Assembly (NCBI RefSeq): GCF_005930975.1
Contig: NZ_VBSE01000034.1
Coordinates: forward strand, 1 to 64,000
DNA: 64,000 nt
Source: Apilactobacillus kunkeei
GTDB lineage: Bacteria > Bacillota > Bacilli > Lactobacillales > Lactobacillaceae
Direction: 5' to 3'
The translations under genes were made by a program, and so were the position numbers. The notes under the pieces were generated by a model. It did not search any database and was not told where the DNA came from. It worked only from the letters and a program-made list of their open reading frames with translations. Positions within the stretch are counted from its first letter, which is position 1. Each line of letters starts with the position of its first letter. Below are positions 49,726 through 58,387 of the stretch, piece after piece.

Positions 49726-51318
49726 TTGATTGAACTAGCCGCATTAGTATTTTTAATCGCTGGTGCTTTGTTAGGTTTTTGGATTAGTGATATGCGCATC
49801 AAAGGTCAAGTTGATGCTGCAAAGAACATGGCAGCACAACATCTCCAAAAGACCTCTGAAGAGACTTCCATTAAGGCTAAGCAAATTATTGCTGATGATA
49901 AAGAAGATATCATGCAATATCAAAAGATTGCCGATGACGAAATTGAATCTCAAAAAGAAGAAAATATCAATCGTGAAAACCGTTTGAACCAACATGAAAA
50001 GTATTTGGAACAAATGAAGAACCGCCTAACTAAATATACTAATGATTTAAATGAACGCAGCGATAAACAGGCTAAAGTCCAAGATGATATCGACGACGTT
50101 ATGCATCAAGCCGAAGACATTTGGCAACAACGTGAATTGACTCTACAATCAATTAGTCATATCGATAAGAACTATGCTCGTCATGCTGTCTTGAATCAGA
50201 CCGAAAACGCTCTTCGTCGTGAAAAAGACATTGAAGTTAAGTACAACTTATCCGAAAGCAAAGTTGCTGCTAACAAAATTGCTAATGATTTAGTGATTGA
50301 AGCCATTCAAAGAGGACCTAGGGATGAACCTAGAAATCATATTGAAAGAAATATTACTTTGCCAAGTAGCGACATTAAAGCCAAATTAATTGGTAAAGAT
50401 GAACAACATGTTCGTCTACTACAAACTCTAACTGGAACAGATTTAATCTTTGATGAAGATTATCCATTACTACTTCACATTGTTACTCATGATCCAATTA
50501 GAAGAGAAATTGCTCGTACAACCATTGAAAGTCTAATTATTTCTCGTCACTTTACCAATAGCAATATTGAATATTTAGTTAACACTACTACTCAAAAAGT
50601 AAATGCATCACTACGTGAAACTGGTGAAACTGTTGTTCACTCATTACACGTTGGTCGAATTCATCCAGATTTAATGAAGATTATTGGTAAATTGAAATTT
50701 AGAACTAGTTATGGTCAAAATGTTTTGTATCATTCTATTGAAACTGCTCAATTAACGGGTGCTTTAGCCGCTGAATTAGGATTAAACACCCAATTAGCTA
50801 AGCGTGCTGGATTACTTCACGATATTGGAAAGGCAATTGACCACGAAGTTGGTGGCACTCACGTTGAACTAGGTGTCAAACTAACTGAGGCCTTTGGTGA
50901 AAATGAAGTAGTTGTGAACTCAATTGCGTCTCATCATGGTGATGTTGAACCAAGTGATCCAATTGCTATTTTGGTTGCGACAGCGGATGCTATTTCTGGT
51001 GCTCGTCCGGGAGCTAGAAGCGAATCGATTGAAGAATATGTCAGTCGTTTACGTAATCTAGAAAATATCGCTAACCAACATAATGGAGTTCGCGATAGTT
51101 ATGCAATTCAAGCTGGACGTGAGATTAGAATCATTGTAAATCCTGAAATGCTAAATGATGATAACAGTAAGTTATTAACTAAACACGTTAAGGATCAAAT
51201 TCAAGATGAATTAACATATCCAGGTAAAATTAAAGTTACTACCATTCGTGAACTTAAAGCTGTTCAATACGTTGGTAAGAACAAAAAACGCAATCATAAC
51301 ACTGTTAAAGAAGCTTAA
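49726..51318 (+). CDS. rny: Ribonuclease Y
   Basis: A 530-residue endoribonuclease: N-terminal transmembrane helix (IELAALVFLIAGALLGFWI), long coiled coil (residues 30-210), KH domain (IERNITLPSSDIKAKLIGKD) and HD domain (AGLLHDIGKAIDHEVGG, SHHGDVEP). It starts bulk mRNA decay at the membrane. TTG start at 49726 with AAAGGAGG; length is normal for the family (about 520). Confidence 0.95.
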   Translation: MIELAALVFLIAGALLGFWISDMRIKGQVDAAKNMAAQHLQKTSEETSIKAKQIIADDKEDIMQYQKIADDEIESQKEENINRENRLNQHEKYLEQMKNRLTKYTNDLNERSDKQAKVQDDIDDVMHQAEDIWQQRELTLQSISHIDKNYARHAVLNQTENALRREKDIEVKYNLSESKVAANKIANDLVIEAIQRGPRDEPRNHIERNITLPSSDIKAKLIGKDEQHVRLLQTLTGTDLIFDEDYPLLLHIVTHDPIRREIARTTIESLIISRHFTNSNIEYLVNTTTQKVNASLRETGETVVHSLHVGRIHPDLMKIIGKLKFRTSYGQNVLYHSIETAQLTGALAAELGLNTQLAKRAGLLHDIGKAIDHEVGGTHVELGVKLTEAFGENEVVVNSIASHHGDVEPSDPIAILVATADAISGARPGARSESIEEYVSRLRNLENIANQHNGVRDSYAIQAGREIRIIVNPEMLNDDNSKLLTKHVKDQIQDELTYPGKIKVTTIRELKAVQYVGKNKKRNHNTVKEA

Positions 51319-51330
51319 TGCTATTATTTT

Positions 51331-51373
51331 AAAAAAAGATTCCCAAAACGAAATGTTTTGGGAATCTTTTTTT
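51331..51373. terminator. Bidirectional terminator
   Basis: AAAAAAAGATTCCCAAAAC/GTTTTGGGAATCTTTTTTT perfect stem with GAAAT loop. Confidence 0.95.
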
Positions 51374-52931
51374 ATGGTTTGTAGATGACTTTAAAGTTAT
51401 GATTGTTTTCAGCTTTAATATTTTTATTCTCTTTTAAATAATCAGCGATTAATTGGCTCATCATTCGATCATCGGATTTGATAATCTTATCTTGAGAAAA
51501 CATTTGGTAGTTACCACCGCCGACGGCACGATAAATGTTTAAGACGATTTTTAGTTCAGCATCGTCATCAATTGGCTTGCCGTGGTAGGTTAAATTTTCG
51601 ATACGGTGTCCGACTGGCTTAGCAACATTAATTACATAATTGACGCCTTCATACATATCATAGTTATAGTGCTTAAGCTTGGGGAAAATGTAATCATGAT
51701 TAACCCCGATTTTTTCATTTTGGTAGTCGAAGTACTTGGCACTAGTTTCCATTGCTGCTTTCAAGTCAGCACCAGTTATCTTTAATACAGCAAGGCTGTT
51801 AGGGTAAACATAGTTAGTGATGATATTTCTCATTGTAATCGGATTTTCAAAACCGTGAGCTTCATCATTAAATAGTGCGGTTGCAGAAATATCTACTCCC
51901 ATTGTTTTCATCTGAATATTTTGAATAAATTGAATAAAACTAGTTTTGTTCAAACGTGCTTCAAAGGCGTTATCAAAATCCATTGAGCCATCAATATGAG
52001 CCATTGGTTCATCTAGCCATTGATTAATTTGTTTTTGAATGTCGACTAATTTATTCGCGATTGAATGGTCAACAGGATACTTCTTGGTGGGAATTAATTC
52101 AGCCTCACTGGATTGCACGAAGTATTTACCCTTATCATCTTTTTGTACATCTAGTTCGATATGACCGATGTATTGGCCACGATATCCAGGTTGAATGATT
52201 GGCACACCCAACAAGTGTCCAGCAATCTTTCTATGTTGATGTCCAGTAATGATGGCATCAATATTTTTAACGTTTTCGAGAATGTCGTAAGTTTCGTTTT
52301 CTCCATTTAAGACTTCAGTGGGAATGCCTTCCTTATTACGTTCGATTCCGCCATGATAAACAATAACGTTTAAATCAGTTTCTTTAGTCATTTCAGGAAT
52401 ATATTTTGCTGCAGTATCCTTGGCAGAAAGAAAGGTGAGTCCAGCTAAATGGGAGTTTTTTTCCCATTTAGTCGTTCCTTGAGTGGTTAGACCTAAAAAA
52501 CCAACCTTTACACCGTTAATCTCTTTAATTTCATATGGTTTACCAAATGGATGGTTACCATCTTGATCAATAATATTAGCACAAAGAAAATGGCGTGTGC
52601 TTTCATTTAGAGTGTTGTGCAAATATGATAATCCATAATTAAACTCATGATTTCCTAATACCCCAAAATCATAGTCAATGTCATTAAAAACATTGTCGAT
52701 TTCTTTCGGTGCCGATTGCTTTTTAATCTCTGCAATGTAATAAGCCAGTGCAGAGCCTTGTAGAAAATCACCGTTATCAATGGCTACGACGTTATCCAGT
52801 TTAGTTCTAAGATCATTGATTGCGGTAGCGCAACGAAGCACACCAAAGGGCTTGTCATCCTTTAAGTTCACATAGTTAGTGGGAAACAAAAAGCCGTGCG
52901 TATCACTTGTCTCTAAAAGATTTATTTTCAT
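51372..52931 (-). CDS. 5'-nucleotidase / metallophosphoesterase
   Basis: A 519-residue two-domain enzyme. The N-terminal phosphoesterase domain has LLETSDTHGF, DNGDFLQGS, GNHEFNYG, VYHGGIE and ITGHQHRK, the binuclear metal site. The C-terminal substrate domain ends with YRAVGGGNYQMF. No signal peptide or anchor, so it is cytoplasmic, unlike most 5'-nucleotidases; it matches the YunD-like and 2',3'-cyclic phosphodiesterase-like group. Confidence 0.85.
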   Translation of the reverse strand: MKINLLETSDTHGFLFPTNYVNLKDDKPFGVLRCATAINDLRTKLDNVVAIDNGDFLQGSALAYYIAEIKKQSAPKEIDNVFNDIDYDFGVLGNHEFNYGLSYLHNTLNESTRHFLCANIIDQDGNHPFGKPYEIKEINGVKVGFLGLTTQGTTKWEKNSHLAGLTFLSAKDTAAKYIPEMTKETDLNVIVYHGGIERNKEGIPTEVLNGENETYDILENVKNIDAIITGHQHRKIAGHLLGVPIIQPGYRGQYIGHIELDVQKDDKGKYFVQSSEAELIPTKKYPVDHSIANKLVDIQKQINQWLDEPMAHIDGSMDFDNAFEARLNKTSFIQFIQNIQMKTMGVDISATALFNDEAHGFENPITMRNIITNYVYPNSLAVLKITGADLKAAMETSAKYFDYQNEKIGVNHDYIFPKLKHYNYDMYEGVNYVINVAKPVGHRIENLTYHGKPIDDDAELKIVLNIYRAVGGGNYQMFSQDKIIKSDDRMMSQLIADYLKENKNIKAENNHNFKVIYKP

Positions 52932-53176
52932 CGTGCCACCCCCGTCTTAAATTATCATGATTCTTCAGTTTCTTTTGTTGTGTATATTTTATCACTTTTT
53001 CAAAAATGAAAAATTAAGATTTGATTAACATTTACCTTTTCTTAATAAAAATTTAAATTGATTTATCTTATAGGTATGTTAATATAATTACAGTTAATTG
53101 TATTTACATTTAGTAAGTACTACTAACCTAACCATAATTGTTTTTATAATAATTAAGCGATTAAGGGGTGATATAA

Positions 53177-53575
53177 ATGTTGAATCTTTACGTCGCACCA
53201 AGTAGTGCATCCAGTCGTAAAGCCAGAGCTTGGTTAAAAGCTCATGATATTGATTTCCGCGAAAGAAATATCAATTCAAACCCATTAAATGCAGATGAGG
53301 TAAAACAAATTTTACGTCTTACTGAAAATGGGAGCGAAGACATCATTTCAACAAGATCCAAAATTTTCAAAAAGCTAAATATCGATTTTGATAGCTTGTC
53401 ACTATCAGATTTGGTAGATTTAGTTGTCAAGTATCCAGACCTTATCAAACGTCCTATTGTGTTTGATGACAAACGTTTGGAAGTTGGGTACAATGAGGAA
53501 GAAATTCGTCGTTTCTTACCCCGTTCCATTCGTGAAACTGAACTAAAAGAATTAGAATCACAGTTGGAAGCTTAA
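53177..53575 (+). CDS. spx: Spx homologue without the redox Cys pair
   Basis: A 132-residue ArsC/Spx-family protein nearly colinear with Spx: RKARAWLKAHDIDFRERNI, VKQILRLTENGSEDIISTRS and RPIVFDDKRLEVGYNEEEIRRFLPR are all close to the Bacillus protein. The CxxC disulfide switch (CTSCRKA in Spx) is SSASSRKA here: both Cys are Ser. It should still bind the RNA polymerase alpha subunit but cannot sense thiol oxidation. It may be a constitutive or degradation-controlled Spx. Ribosome binding site GGGGTGAT. Confidence 0.9.
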   Translation: MLNLYVAPSSASSRKARAWLKAHDIDFRERNINSNPLNADEVKQILRLTENGSEDIISTRSKIFKKLNIDFDSLSLSDLVDLVVKYPDLIKRPIVFDDKRLEVGYNEEEIRRFLPRSIRETELKELESQLEA

Positions 53576-53587
53576 TATTTTAGAGTG

Positions 53588-53618
53588 ACGGCATTACTTT
53601 GTAATGTCGTTTTTTTAT
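53588..53618 (+). terminator. Terminator
   Basis: ACGGCATTAC/GTAATGTCGT stem, TTT loop, T-run. Confidence 0.85.
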
Positions 53619-53640
53619 TCACTCAAAAGGAGTCGCAAGT

Positions 53641-54444
53641 ATGATAAAAATGATTGCGTTGGATTTAGATAATACACTACTTAATTCAGCTAAAGAAATT
53701 AGTGATGAAAATGTTTCAACACTACAAAAATTACATAAAAATGGAAACTCAGTAGTTTTATGTACTGGTCGACCAATTAATGCGGTCTGGCCATATGTAA
53801 AACAACTGGGATTAACTGATGAAAATGACTACACGATTACATTTAATGGTGGCATGGTAATTAGAAACCATGATCGAAAGATTTTAAATCAAAAGGGATT
53901 ATCGTTAGAGGATTTTTCATTAATACATCAATATGCTTTGGATAATGATTTGCCATTGGATATTTTAGATTTTGAAAAGGTTTATGAATTAACAGATTTA
54001 GTGAAATCTTCCTATAAGGAAGTTTTGAATTCATCGCTTGAATTCGTTCAAAAGGATTTTTCCAAATTAGAAGATAAACCATATAGTAAGGCTATTATGT
54101 CTGAACAAGTTGTTACATTGAATAATGCTCGTGCTAATTTTCCAGCGGTAATTAATGACCATTATAAAATTGTCCGTTCTCAGCCTAAAATAATGGAATT
54201 TTTGCCTTTAAACATGAGTAAGGCCTACGGTTTAAATATCCTATTAAAACACTTAGGAATGGATTTTTCTAATCTCATGGCATTTGGTGATGCAGAGAAT
54301 GATTATGAAATGATTGAAGCAGCCAAAGTGGGTGTTGCGATGGGAAATGCTTCTGATGAAATTAAAGCAATTGCTACAGAAATCACCATCGATCATGATA
54401 ACGATGGGGTGGCGTTTTTCTTAAATCAATATTTTAACGACTAA
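53641..54444 (+). CDS. Cof-type HAD-IIB phosphatase
   Basis: A 267-residue haloacid-dehalogenase family phosphatase with nucleophile Asp in ALDLDNTLLNSAKEIS, a motif II Thr in VLCTGRP, motif III Lys in MSKAYGLN and motif IV GDAENDYEM, and a cap domain in the middle. Such enzymes dephosphorylate sugar or nucleotide phosphates with broad range; the true substrate is unknown. Ribosome binding site AAGGAG. Confidence 0.9.
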   Translation: MIKMIALDLDNTLLNSAKEISDENVSTLQKLHKNGNSVVLCTGRPINAVWPYVKQLGLTDENDYTITFNGGMVIRNHDRKILNQKGLSLEDFSLIHQYALDNDLPLDILDFEKVYELTDLVKSSYKEVLNSSLEFVQKDFSKLEDKPYSKAIMSEQVVTLNNARANFPAVINDHYKIVRSQPKIMEFLPLNMSKAYGLNILLKHLGMDFSNLMAFGDAENDYEMIEAAKVGVAMGNASDEIKAIATEITIDHDNDGVAFFLNQYFND

Positions 54445-54446
54445 AT

Positions 54447-54481
54447 AAAAAAGGACTTAAACATGTGTTTAAGTCCTTTTT
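54447..54481. terminator. Bidirectional terminator
   Basis: AAAAAAGGACTTAAAC/GTTTAAGTCCTTTTT stem, ATGT loop between the HAD gene and convergent nucleoside hydrolase gene. Confidence 0.9.
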
Positions 54482-54483
54482 GT

Positions 54484-55446
54484 TTATTTATTGTTTGCAA
54501 ATAAGTAGTTTAAGTATTCCATAAATGTCTTTAGGTAACGCTTTTCATCTACTTGGATAGCAACACTAGCAGTAGGATTTGGATCATCTAGGTGAGCAGT
54601 ATCACCGGTAGTACGTCCGTAATTTAATTCACCAGTGTGGACCAATAAGTCTAAGTCCAATGTTTGAACGAAGCTTTGGTCGCAAGCAACACCAACAGCT
54701 AATGGGTCATGTAGTGAACAACCGCCTAAGTGTGGGTACATTTCAGCGTAAATATCGATGTAGTAGTCAACAATATCAGCGAATTTTTCACCAGCAACAG
54801 TGCCTAAATCACGCCATTGTTGAGTTTCTTTTTTGGTTAATAAAGTTCTTAATGTAACGTCTAGACCAACCATAGTATCATGTAGAGGACTTCTAAATAC
54901 TTCGTTTGCAGCAGTTGCATCTTGGTTGATGTTTGCTTCAGCAGCATCAGAAACGTTACCGGGAACGGTTAAAGCACCACCCATTAAGGTAACATTACCA
55001 ATTAAGTCAGCAATAGATGGGTCCTTACGTAATGCTAAAGCAAGGTTAGTAAGTGGACCAGTAGGGATGATTGTCAAATCCTTACCGTACTTGTGAGCGG
55101 CTTCGATGATGAAGTCGACACCTGATTGTTCTTCTACTTTGCGACTACTTGTTGGTAGTTCAACTTCACCAACACCGTTTTTACCATGAATGTGAGCAGA
55201 AACTTCCATTACTTCGAAACTGTCAGTTTCTAGTGAATGAGGTTCACCTTCAAAAACTGGTACGTCAGTAGCACCTAATAGGTCTAGAATTTCTAGTGAG
55301 TTTTTAGCAGCTTGTTCCACTAATACGTTTCCATATGAGTTAACAACACCCACTAAATCGGCGTTAGGGGCAGCGACAGCATAGGCGATAGCCATTGCAT
55401 CATCGACACCTGTATCAACGTCTAAAATAATTTTTTGCTTTGCCAT
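54484..55446 (-). CDS. Nucleoside hydrolase (IunH family)
   Basis: A 320-residue inosine/uridine-preferring nucleoside hydrolase. The calcium site is ILDVDTGVDDAMAIAYA near the start, with GGALTVPGNVSDAAEANI and CSLHDPLAVGVA further on (catalytic His/Asp). It releases ribose from nucleosides. GGGAGGG before ATG 55446 decides the start over an upstream TTG extension. The leader contains a CACGGA/TCCGTG hairpin. Confidence 0.9.
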   Translation of the reverse strand: MAKQKIILDVDTGVDDAMAIAYAVAAPNADLVGVVNSYGNVLVEQAAKNSLEILDLLGATDVPVFEGEPHSLETDSFEVMEVSAHIHGKNGVGEVELPTSSRKVEEQSGVDFIIEAAHKYGKDLTIIPTGPLTNLALALRKDPSIADLIGNVTLMGGALTVPGNVSDAAEANINQDATAANEVFRSPLHDTMVGLDVTLRTLLTKKETQQWRDLGTVAGEKFADIVDYYIDIYAEMYPHLGGCSLHDPLAVGVACDQSFVQTLDLDLLVHTGELNYGRTTGDTAHLDDPNPTASVAIQVDEKRYLKTFMEYLNYLFANNK

Positions 55447-55477
55447 AATGAAAAACCCTCCCAATATTAATTCCCCT

Positions 55478-55495
55478 CACGGATCATTGTCCGTG
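55478..55495 (-). promoter_or_regulatory. Inverted repeat in the nucleoside hydrolase leader
   Basis: CACGGA-CAATGA-TCCGTG, a six-base perfect arm pair 32 bases upstream of the start. It may be an operator or an mRNA hairpin. Not a terminator: no T-run follows. Confidence 0.4.
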
Positions 55496-55619
55496 AACAT
55501 TTTTCATTAACTTCAATTATATGGGCTTTTGCTTCAAAATAAAAGGGGATACTAATAAGTTTTTAACTAAATGACACAAAAAGGCGAACAAATTTAATGA
55601 AAACAAGAAATTTGTTAAT

Positions 55620-55656
55620 AAAAAATCTCGACTTCTAAACGAAATCGAGATTTGAT
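55620..55656 (-). terminator. Terminator of the DUF915 gene
   Basis: AAATCTCGA/TCGAGATTT stem read on the minus strand with TTTTATT after it. Confidence 0.75.
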
Positions 55657-55658
55657 TG

Positions 55659-56438
55659 CTAGTTTCTAAATAGGAATTCAGCAATTGTCTTATCCAATGT
55701 TGGGTTTTCATGTAACATTGAATGTTCAGCAGAAATTGGATCTCCACGGTACAAGTAGAATGTGTAGCTCTTAACGTAAGGTTTAACTAGTTTACCCATT
55801 GGTTTAACGATATCAACGGCTTCTTCACCATCGGTACCAACGTTGTAGATTTCACCAGCGATGTTAAAAATCTTTAGGTTACGTGGCAAGTTTTTGGCAC
55901 GTTTATCACCAGCAGGGTAGTCATTAGCTATACTTACGAACTTGTTAATCTTAGGCGCATTCTTTTGATTAGGATTTCGAACCATGTATTCGTAAGCAAT
56001 TTGACCACCTGAAGAATGTCCTAAGAAATTAACTGATTTAATGTGATAAGTCTTGTATAAGTAAGTCATCACATTTTTCATTTGTTTAGCTTCTTTGATG
56101 GGGTGTGTGTTGTCTTCAAAGATTAATTGAACCAATGGGTTGTCAGCTGAAATCTTCTTGACATATTTCTTCATGGTAGTAACCTTACCTTTGCTAGAAA
56201 TATGAATACGAAGAGCACGCTTAGCAATACCGTGATCGTTGAATTGATTAATGAAGTCATCGGTTGAAACGGCGTTACCACCGTAACCAGGGATGAAGAT
56301 AGTAGCAGTTCTGGTCTTGTCTACCTTCACGTCATTTAGGACACGACCTCTGAAAATCCATGAGGTTGTGATAAATAGGGCAATTGCTTCAATAATCAAA
56401 ACAATCCCAATGATAATTTTTCTGCGTTTGCTGTGCAT
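55659..56438 (-). CDS. DUF915 alpha/beta hydrolase, membrane-anchored
   Basis: A 259-residue protein: N-terminal helix (residues 8-28), then an extracellular alpha/beta hydrolase of the DUF915 family: FIPGYGGNAVSTDDFINQF, nucleophile Ser in FLGHSSGGQIAYEYMV, and HSMLHENPTLDKTI (His). Common in lactobacilli; lipase/esterase activity is presumed. Ribosome binding site AAGGAAGAAC. Confidence 0.85.
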   Translation of the reverse strand: MHSKRRKIIIGIVLIIEAIALFITTSWIFRGRVLNDVKVDKTRTATIFIPGYGGNAVSTDDFINQFNDHGIAKRALRIHISSKGKVTTMKKYVKKISADNPLVQLIFEDNTHPIKEAKQMKNVMTYLYKTYHIKSVNFLGHSSGGQIAYEYMVRNPNQKNAPKINKFVSIANDYPAGDKRAKNLPRNLKIFNIAGEIYNVGTDGEEAVDIVKPMGKLVKPYVKSYTFYLYRGDPISAEHSMLHENPTLDKTIAEFLFRN

Positions 56439-56519
56439 AATTGTTCTTCCTTTGCTAAAGTATAATTATAAGATACATAATATATTAAATAACACCAAAA
56501 TAAAAGGAGTTAAAATAAA

Positions 56520-57509
56520 ATGTCAGATGAAATCTATGATATTACGATAATCGGAGGGGGTCCCGTTGGAATGTTCGCCGGTTTTTATGCCGGACTACGT
56601 ACCGCCAAATTCCAAATCATCGAAAGTCTTTCAGAACTAGGTGGGCAAGTAAATGCATTATATCCAGAAAAAACGATTCTTGATATACCAGCCTATCCTG
56701 CAATTTCAGGTCGTGATTTAGTGGCTAACTTGAAGAAACAACTTGCCACCATGGACGGTGACATTAAGTTGAATCAAACAGTAGTCAACGTTGAAAAAGA
56801 CGACGACCTTTTCAAGGTTACCACAAATAAGGAAATTACCAAAACTAAAGCCATCATTATTGCAGTTGGTAACGGAGCATTTAACCCACGTAAATTAAGT
56901 GCTAATGGTGTTGAAACAATTTCGGACCAACAACTAGTATACACCGCTTCGGACTTAGATGCCTTTAAAAATAAAAAAGTTTTAGTCGCAGGTGGTGGAG
57001 ATTCTGCAATTGATCAAGCGCTAATGCTAGAAGACATTGCCGATGAAGTCTACTTATTGCATCGTCGAAACGAATTTAGAGGGCTTGAACACACCGTTAA
57101 CTTATTAAAACAATCGAGTGTTAAACTAGTGACGCCATACTTAATTAAGTCATTAGAAAACGTGGACAATAATCAAGTTAGAGTCCACGCTAAGAAAATG
57201 AAAACTGATGATGAATTCATAGATATTGATGTTGATAAGATTCTGGTAAATTATGGTTTTATTTCTAATAATAAAGACATGCAAGGCTGGAATATTGATG
57301 TTGAAGAAGACCACCATGCCACAAAGGTTGATGGCAGTCTTCAAACTAATATTAAAAACATTTATGCCGTGGGTGATCAAGCTAAGTATGACGGTAAGCA
57401 AACCATTATCGCTACTGGATTCGGTGAAGTTCCAATCACTATCAATGCAATTATGAATGACCTATATCCAGGTAATCGAGCACCAATTCACAGTACTCAA
57501 TTATCATAA
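56520..57509 (+). CDS. Ferredoxin/flavodoxin--NADP+ reductase (TrxB-like, YumC type)
   Basis: A 329-residue flavoprotein: FAD site ITIIGGGPVGMFAGFYAG (residues 9-26), NADPH site KVLVAGGGDSAIDQAL (about 155-170), and IYAVGDQAKYDGKQTIIATGFGE as the second FAD loop. The CxxC pair of thioredoxin reductase is absent, which identifies the YumC-type ferredoxin-NADP reductase. Ribosome binding site AAGGAG. Confidence 0.9.
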   Translation: MSDEIYDITIIGGGPVGMFAGFYAGLRTAKFQIIESLSELGGQVNALYPEKTILDIPAYPAISGRDLVANLKKQLATMDGDIKLNQTVVNVEKDDDLFKVTTNKEITKTKAIIIAVGNGAFNPRKLSANGVETISDQQLVYTASDLDAFKNKKVLVAGGGDSAIDQALMLEDIADEVYLLHRRNEFRGLEHTVNLLKQSSVKLVTPYLIKSLENVDNNQVRVHAKKMKTDDEFIDIDVDKILVNYGFISNNKDMQGWNIDVEEDHHATKVDGSLQTNIKNIYAVGDQAKYDGKQTIIATGFGEVPITINAIMNDLYPGNRAPIHSTQLS

Positions 57510-57513
57510 GAGA

Positions 57514-58275
57514 CTATTTTTTATTAGCATCCTTTGATGGGGTGCTATTTTTTTTGACCGTCTTTTGTAGGCTTTGAACTTCTTTAGTTAAAGCTTCAAT
57601 TTGTCTGGTTAAGTTATCAATTTTATCGTCTGTTTCGTCCTTATCTCCATGAGTGAAGAAGTCAGTAATGGTAGATGTCAACAAACCAATAAAACCAATT
57701 CCACCGAACATTAAAAAGGCGGCAATAAGCTTACCACCAGCGGTTTGTGGTGAAATATCACCGTAACCAACGGTAGTAGCGGTTGTAATTGCCCACCATA
57801 ATGAGGTAGATAAGTCGTGTTGTTCAAAGTGTGAGTAAATTAACGCACTGAAGATTAAAATCACGATACTGATTGAAAATAGGTAAATAAAACCAGTGTC
57901 GTAAATGAAACGGTGAATACCACCGGTCACTTTACCGTCCCAACCAAATTTCCAAAATAAGTTGTAATGACGGACAATTCTTATCACACGATATAAACGA
58001 AATACCACGAAAATTGGATGGGCTGGTATTAGGGAAATTAAGTCCAAGGATGTTTCTAATAGGAATTGTTTGTGATTTTTGGCCAAAAGAAAGCCAGATA
58101 TGTAATCGATAATGTAAAAAATCCAAATGCCATAGTAGATATTGCCCAATATCCCATGGTAGATGTTGATAACGCTAAAGTAGTCTAATCCAACCATCAC
58201 AACAGATGCAACAGCGATAAAAATAATAAATAGACTGTATACTAATTCGACGGTTTTATTTTTAAATTGTTTCAT
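57514..58275 (-). CDS. Voltage-sensor-type potassium channel
   Basis: A 253-residue six-helix channel subunit. The fourth helix region FRLYRVIRIVRH has Arg at every third position (four in a row), the pattern of a voltage sensor. The selectivity filter is TTVGYGD in ATTATTVGYGDISPQ, followed by the sixth helix. The C-terminus (IDNLTRQIEALTKEVQSLQK) forms a coiled coil likely driving tetramerisation. Probably sets membrane potential/K+ homeostasis. Confidence 0.9.
   Translation of the reverse strand: MKQFKNKTVELVYSLFIIFIAVASVVMVGLDYFSVINIYHGILGNIYYGIWIFYIIDYISGFLLAKNHKQFLLETSLDLISLIPAHPIFVVFRLYRVIRIVRHYNLFWKFGWDGKVTGGIHRFIYDTGFIYLFSISIVILIFSALIYSHFEQHDLSTSLWWAITTATTVGYGDISPQTAGGKLIAAFLMFGGIGFIGLLTSTITDFFTHGDKDETDDKIDNLTRQIEALTKEVQSLQKTVKKNSTPSKDANKK
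57525..57556 (+). terminator. Terminator of the ferredoxin-NADP reductase gene
   Basis: TAGCATCC/GGGTGCTA stem and T8 tail. It lies inside the 3' end of the convergent channel gene, so the two transcripts overlap. Confidence 0.75.
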
Positions 58276-58349
58276 TATTTCAACTCACTTTTTCTCTATC
58301 TCTTAATCCAATTATAATCATTTTACCTTTAAGTTAGTTTAAAGCAAAT

Positions 58350-58387
58350 AAAAAACGACCAATCTTTTGATTGGCCGTTTTTATTTT
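58350..58387. terminator. Terminator
   Basis: AAAAAACGACCAATC/GATTGGCCGTTTTT stem with TTTT loop, downstream of the LTA synthase gene on the minus strand. Confidence 0.9.
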
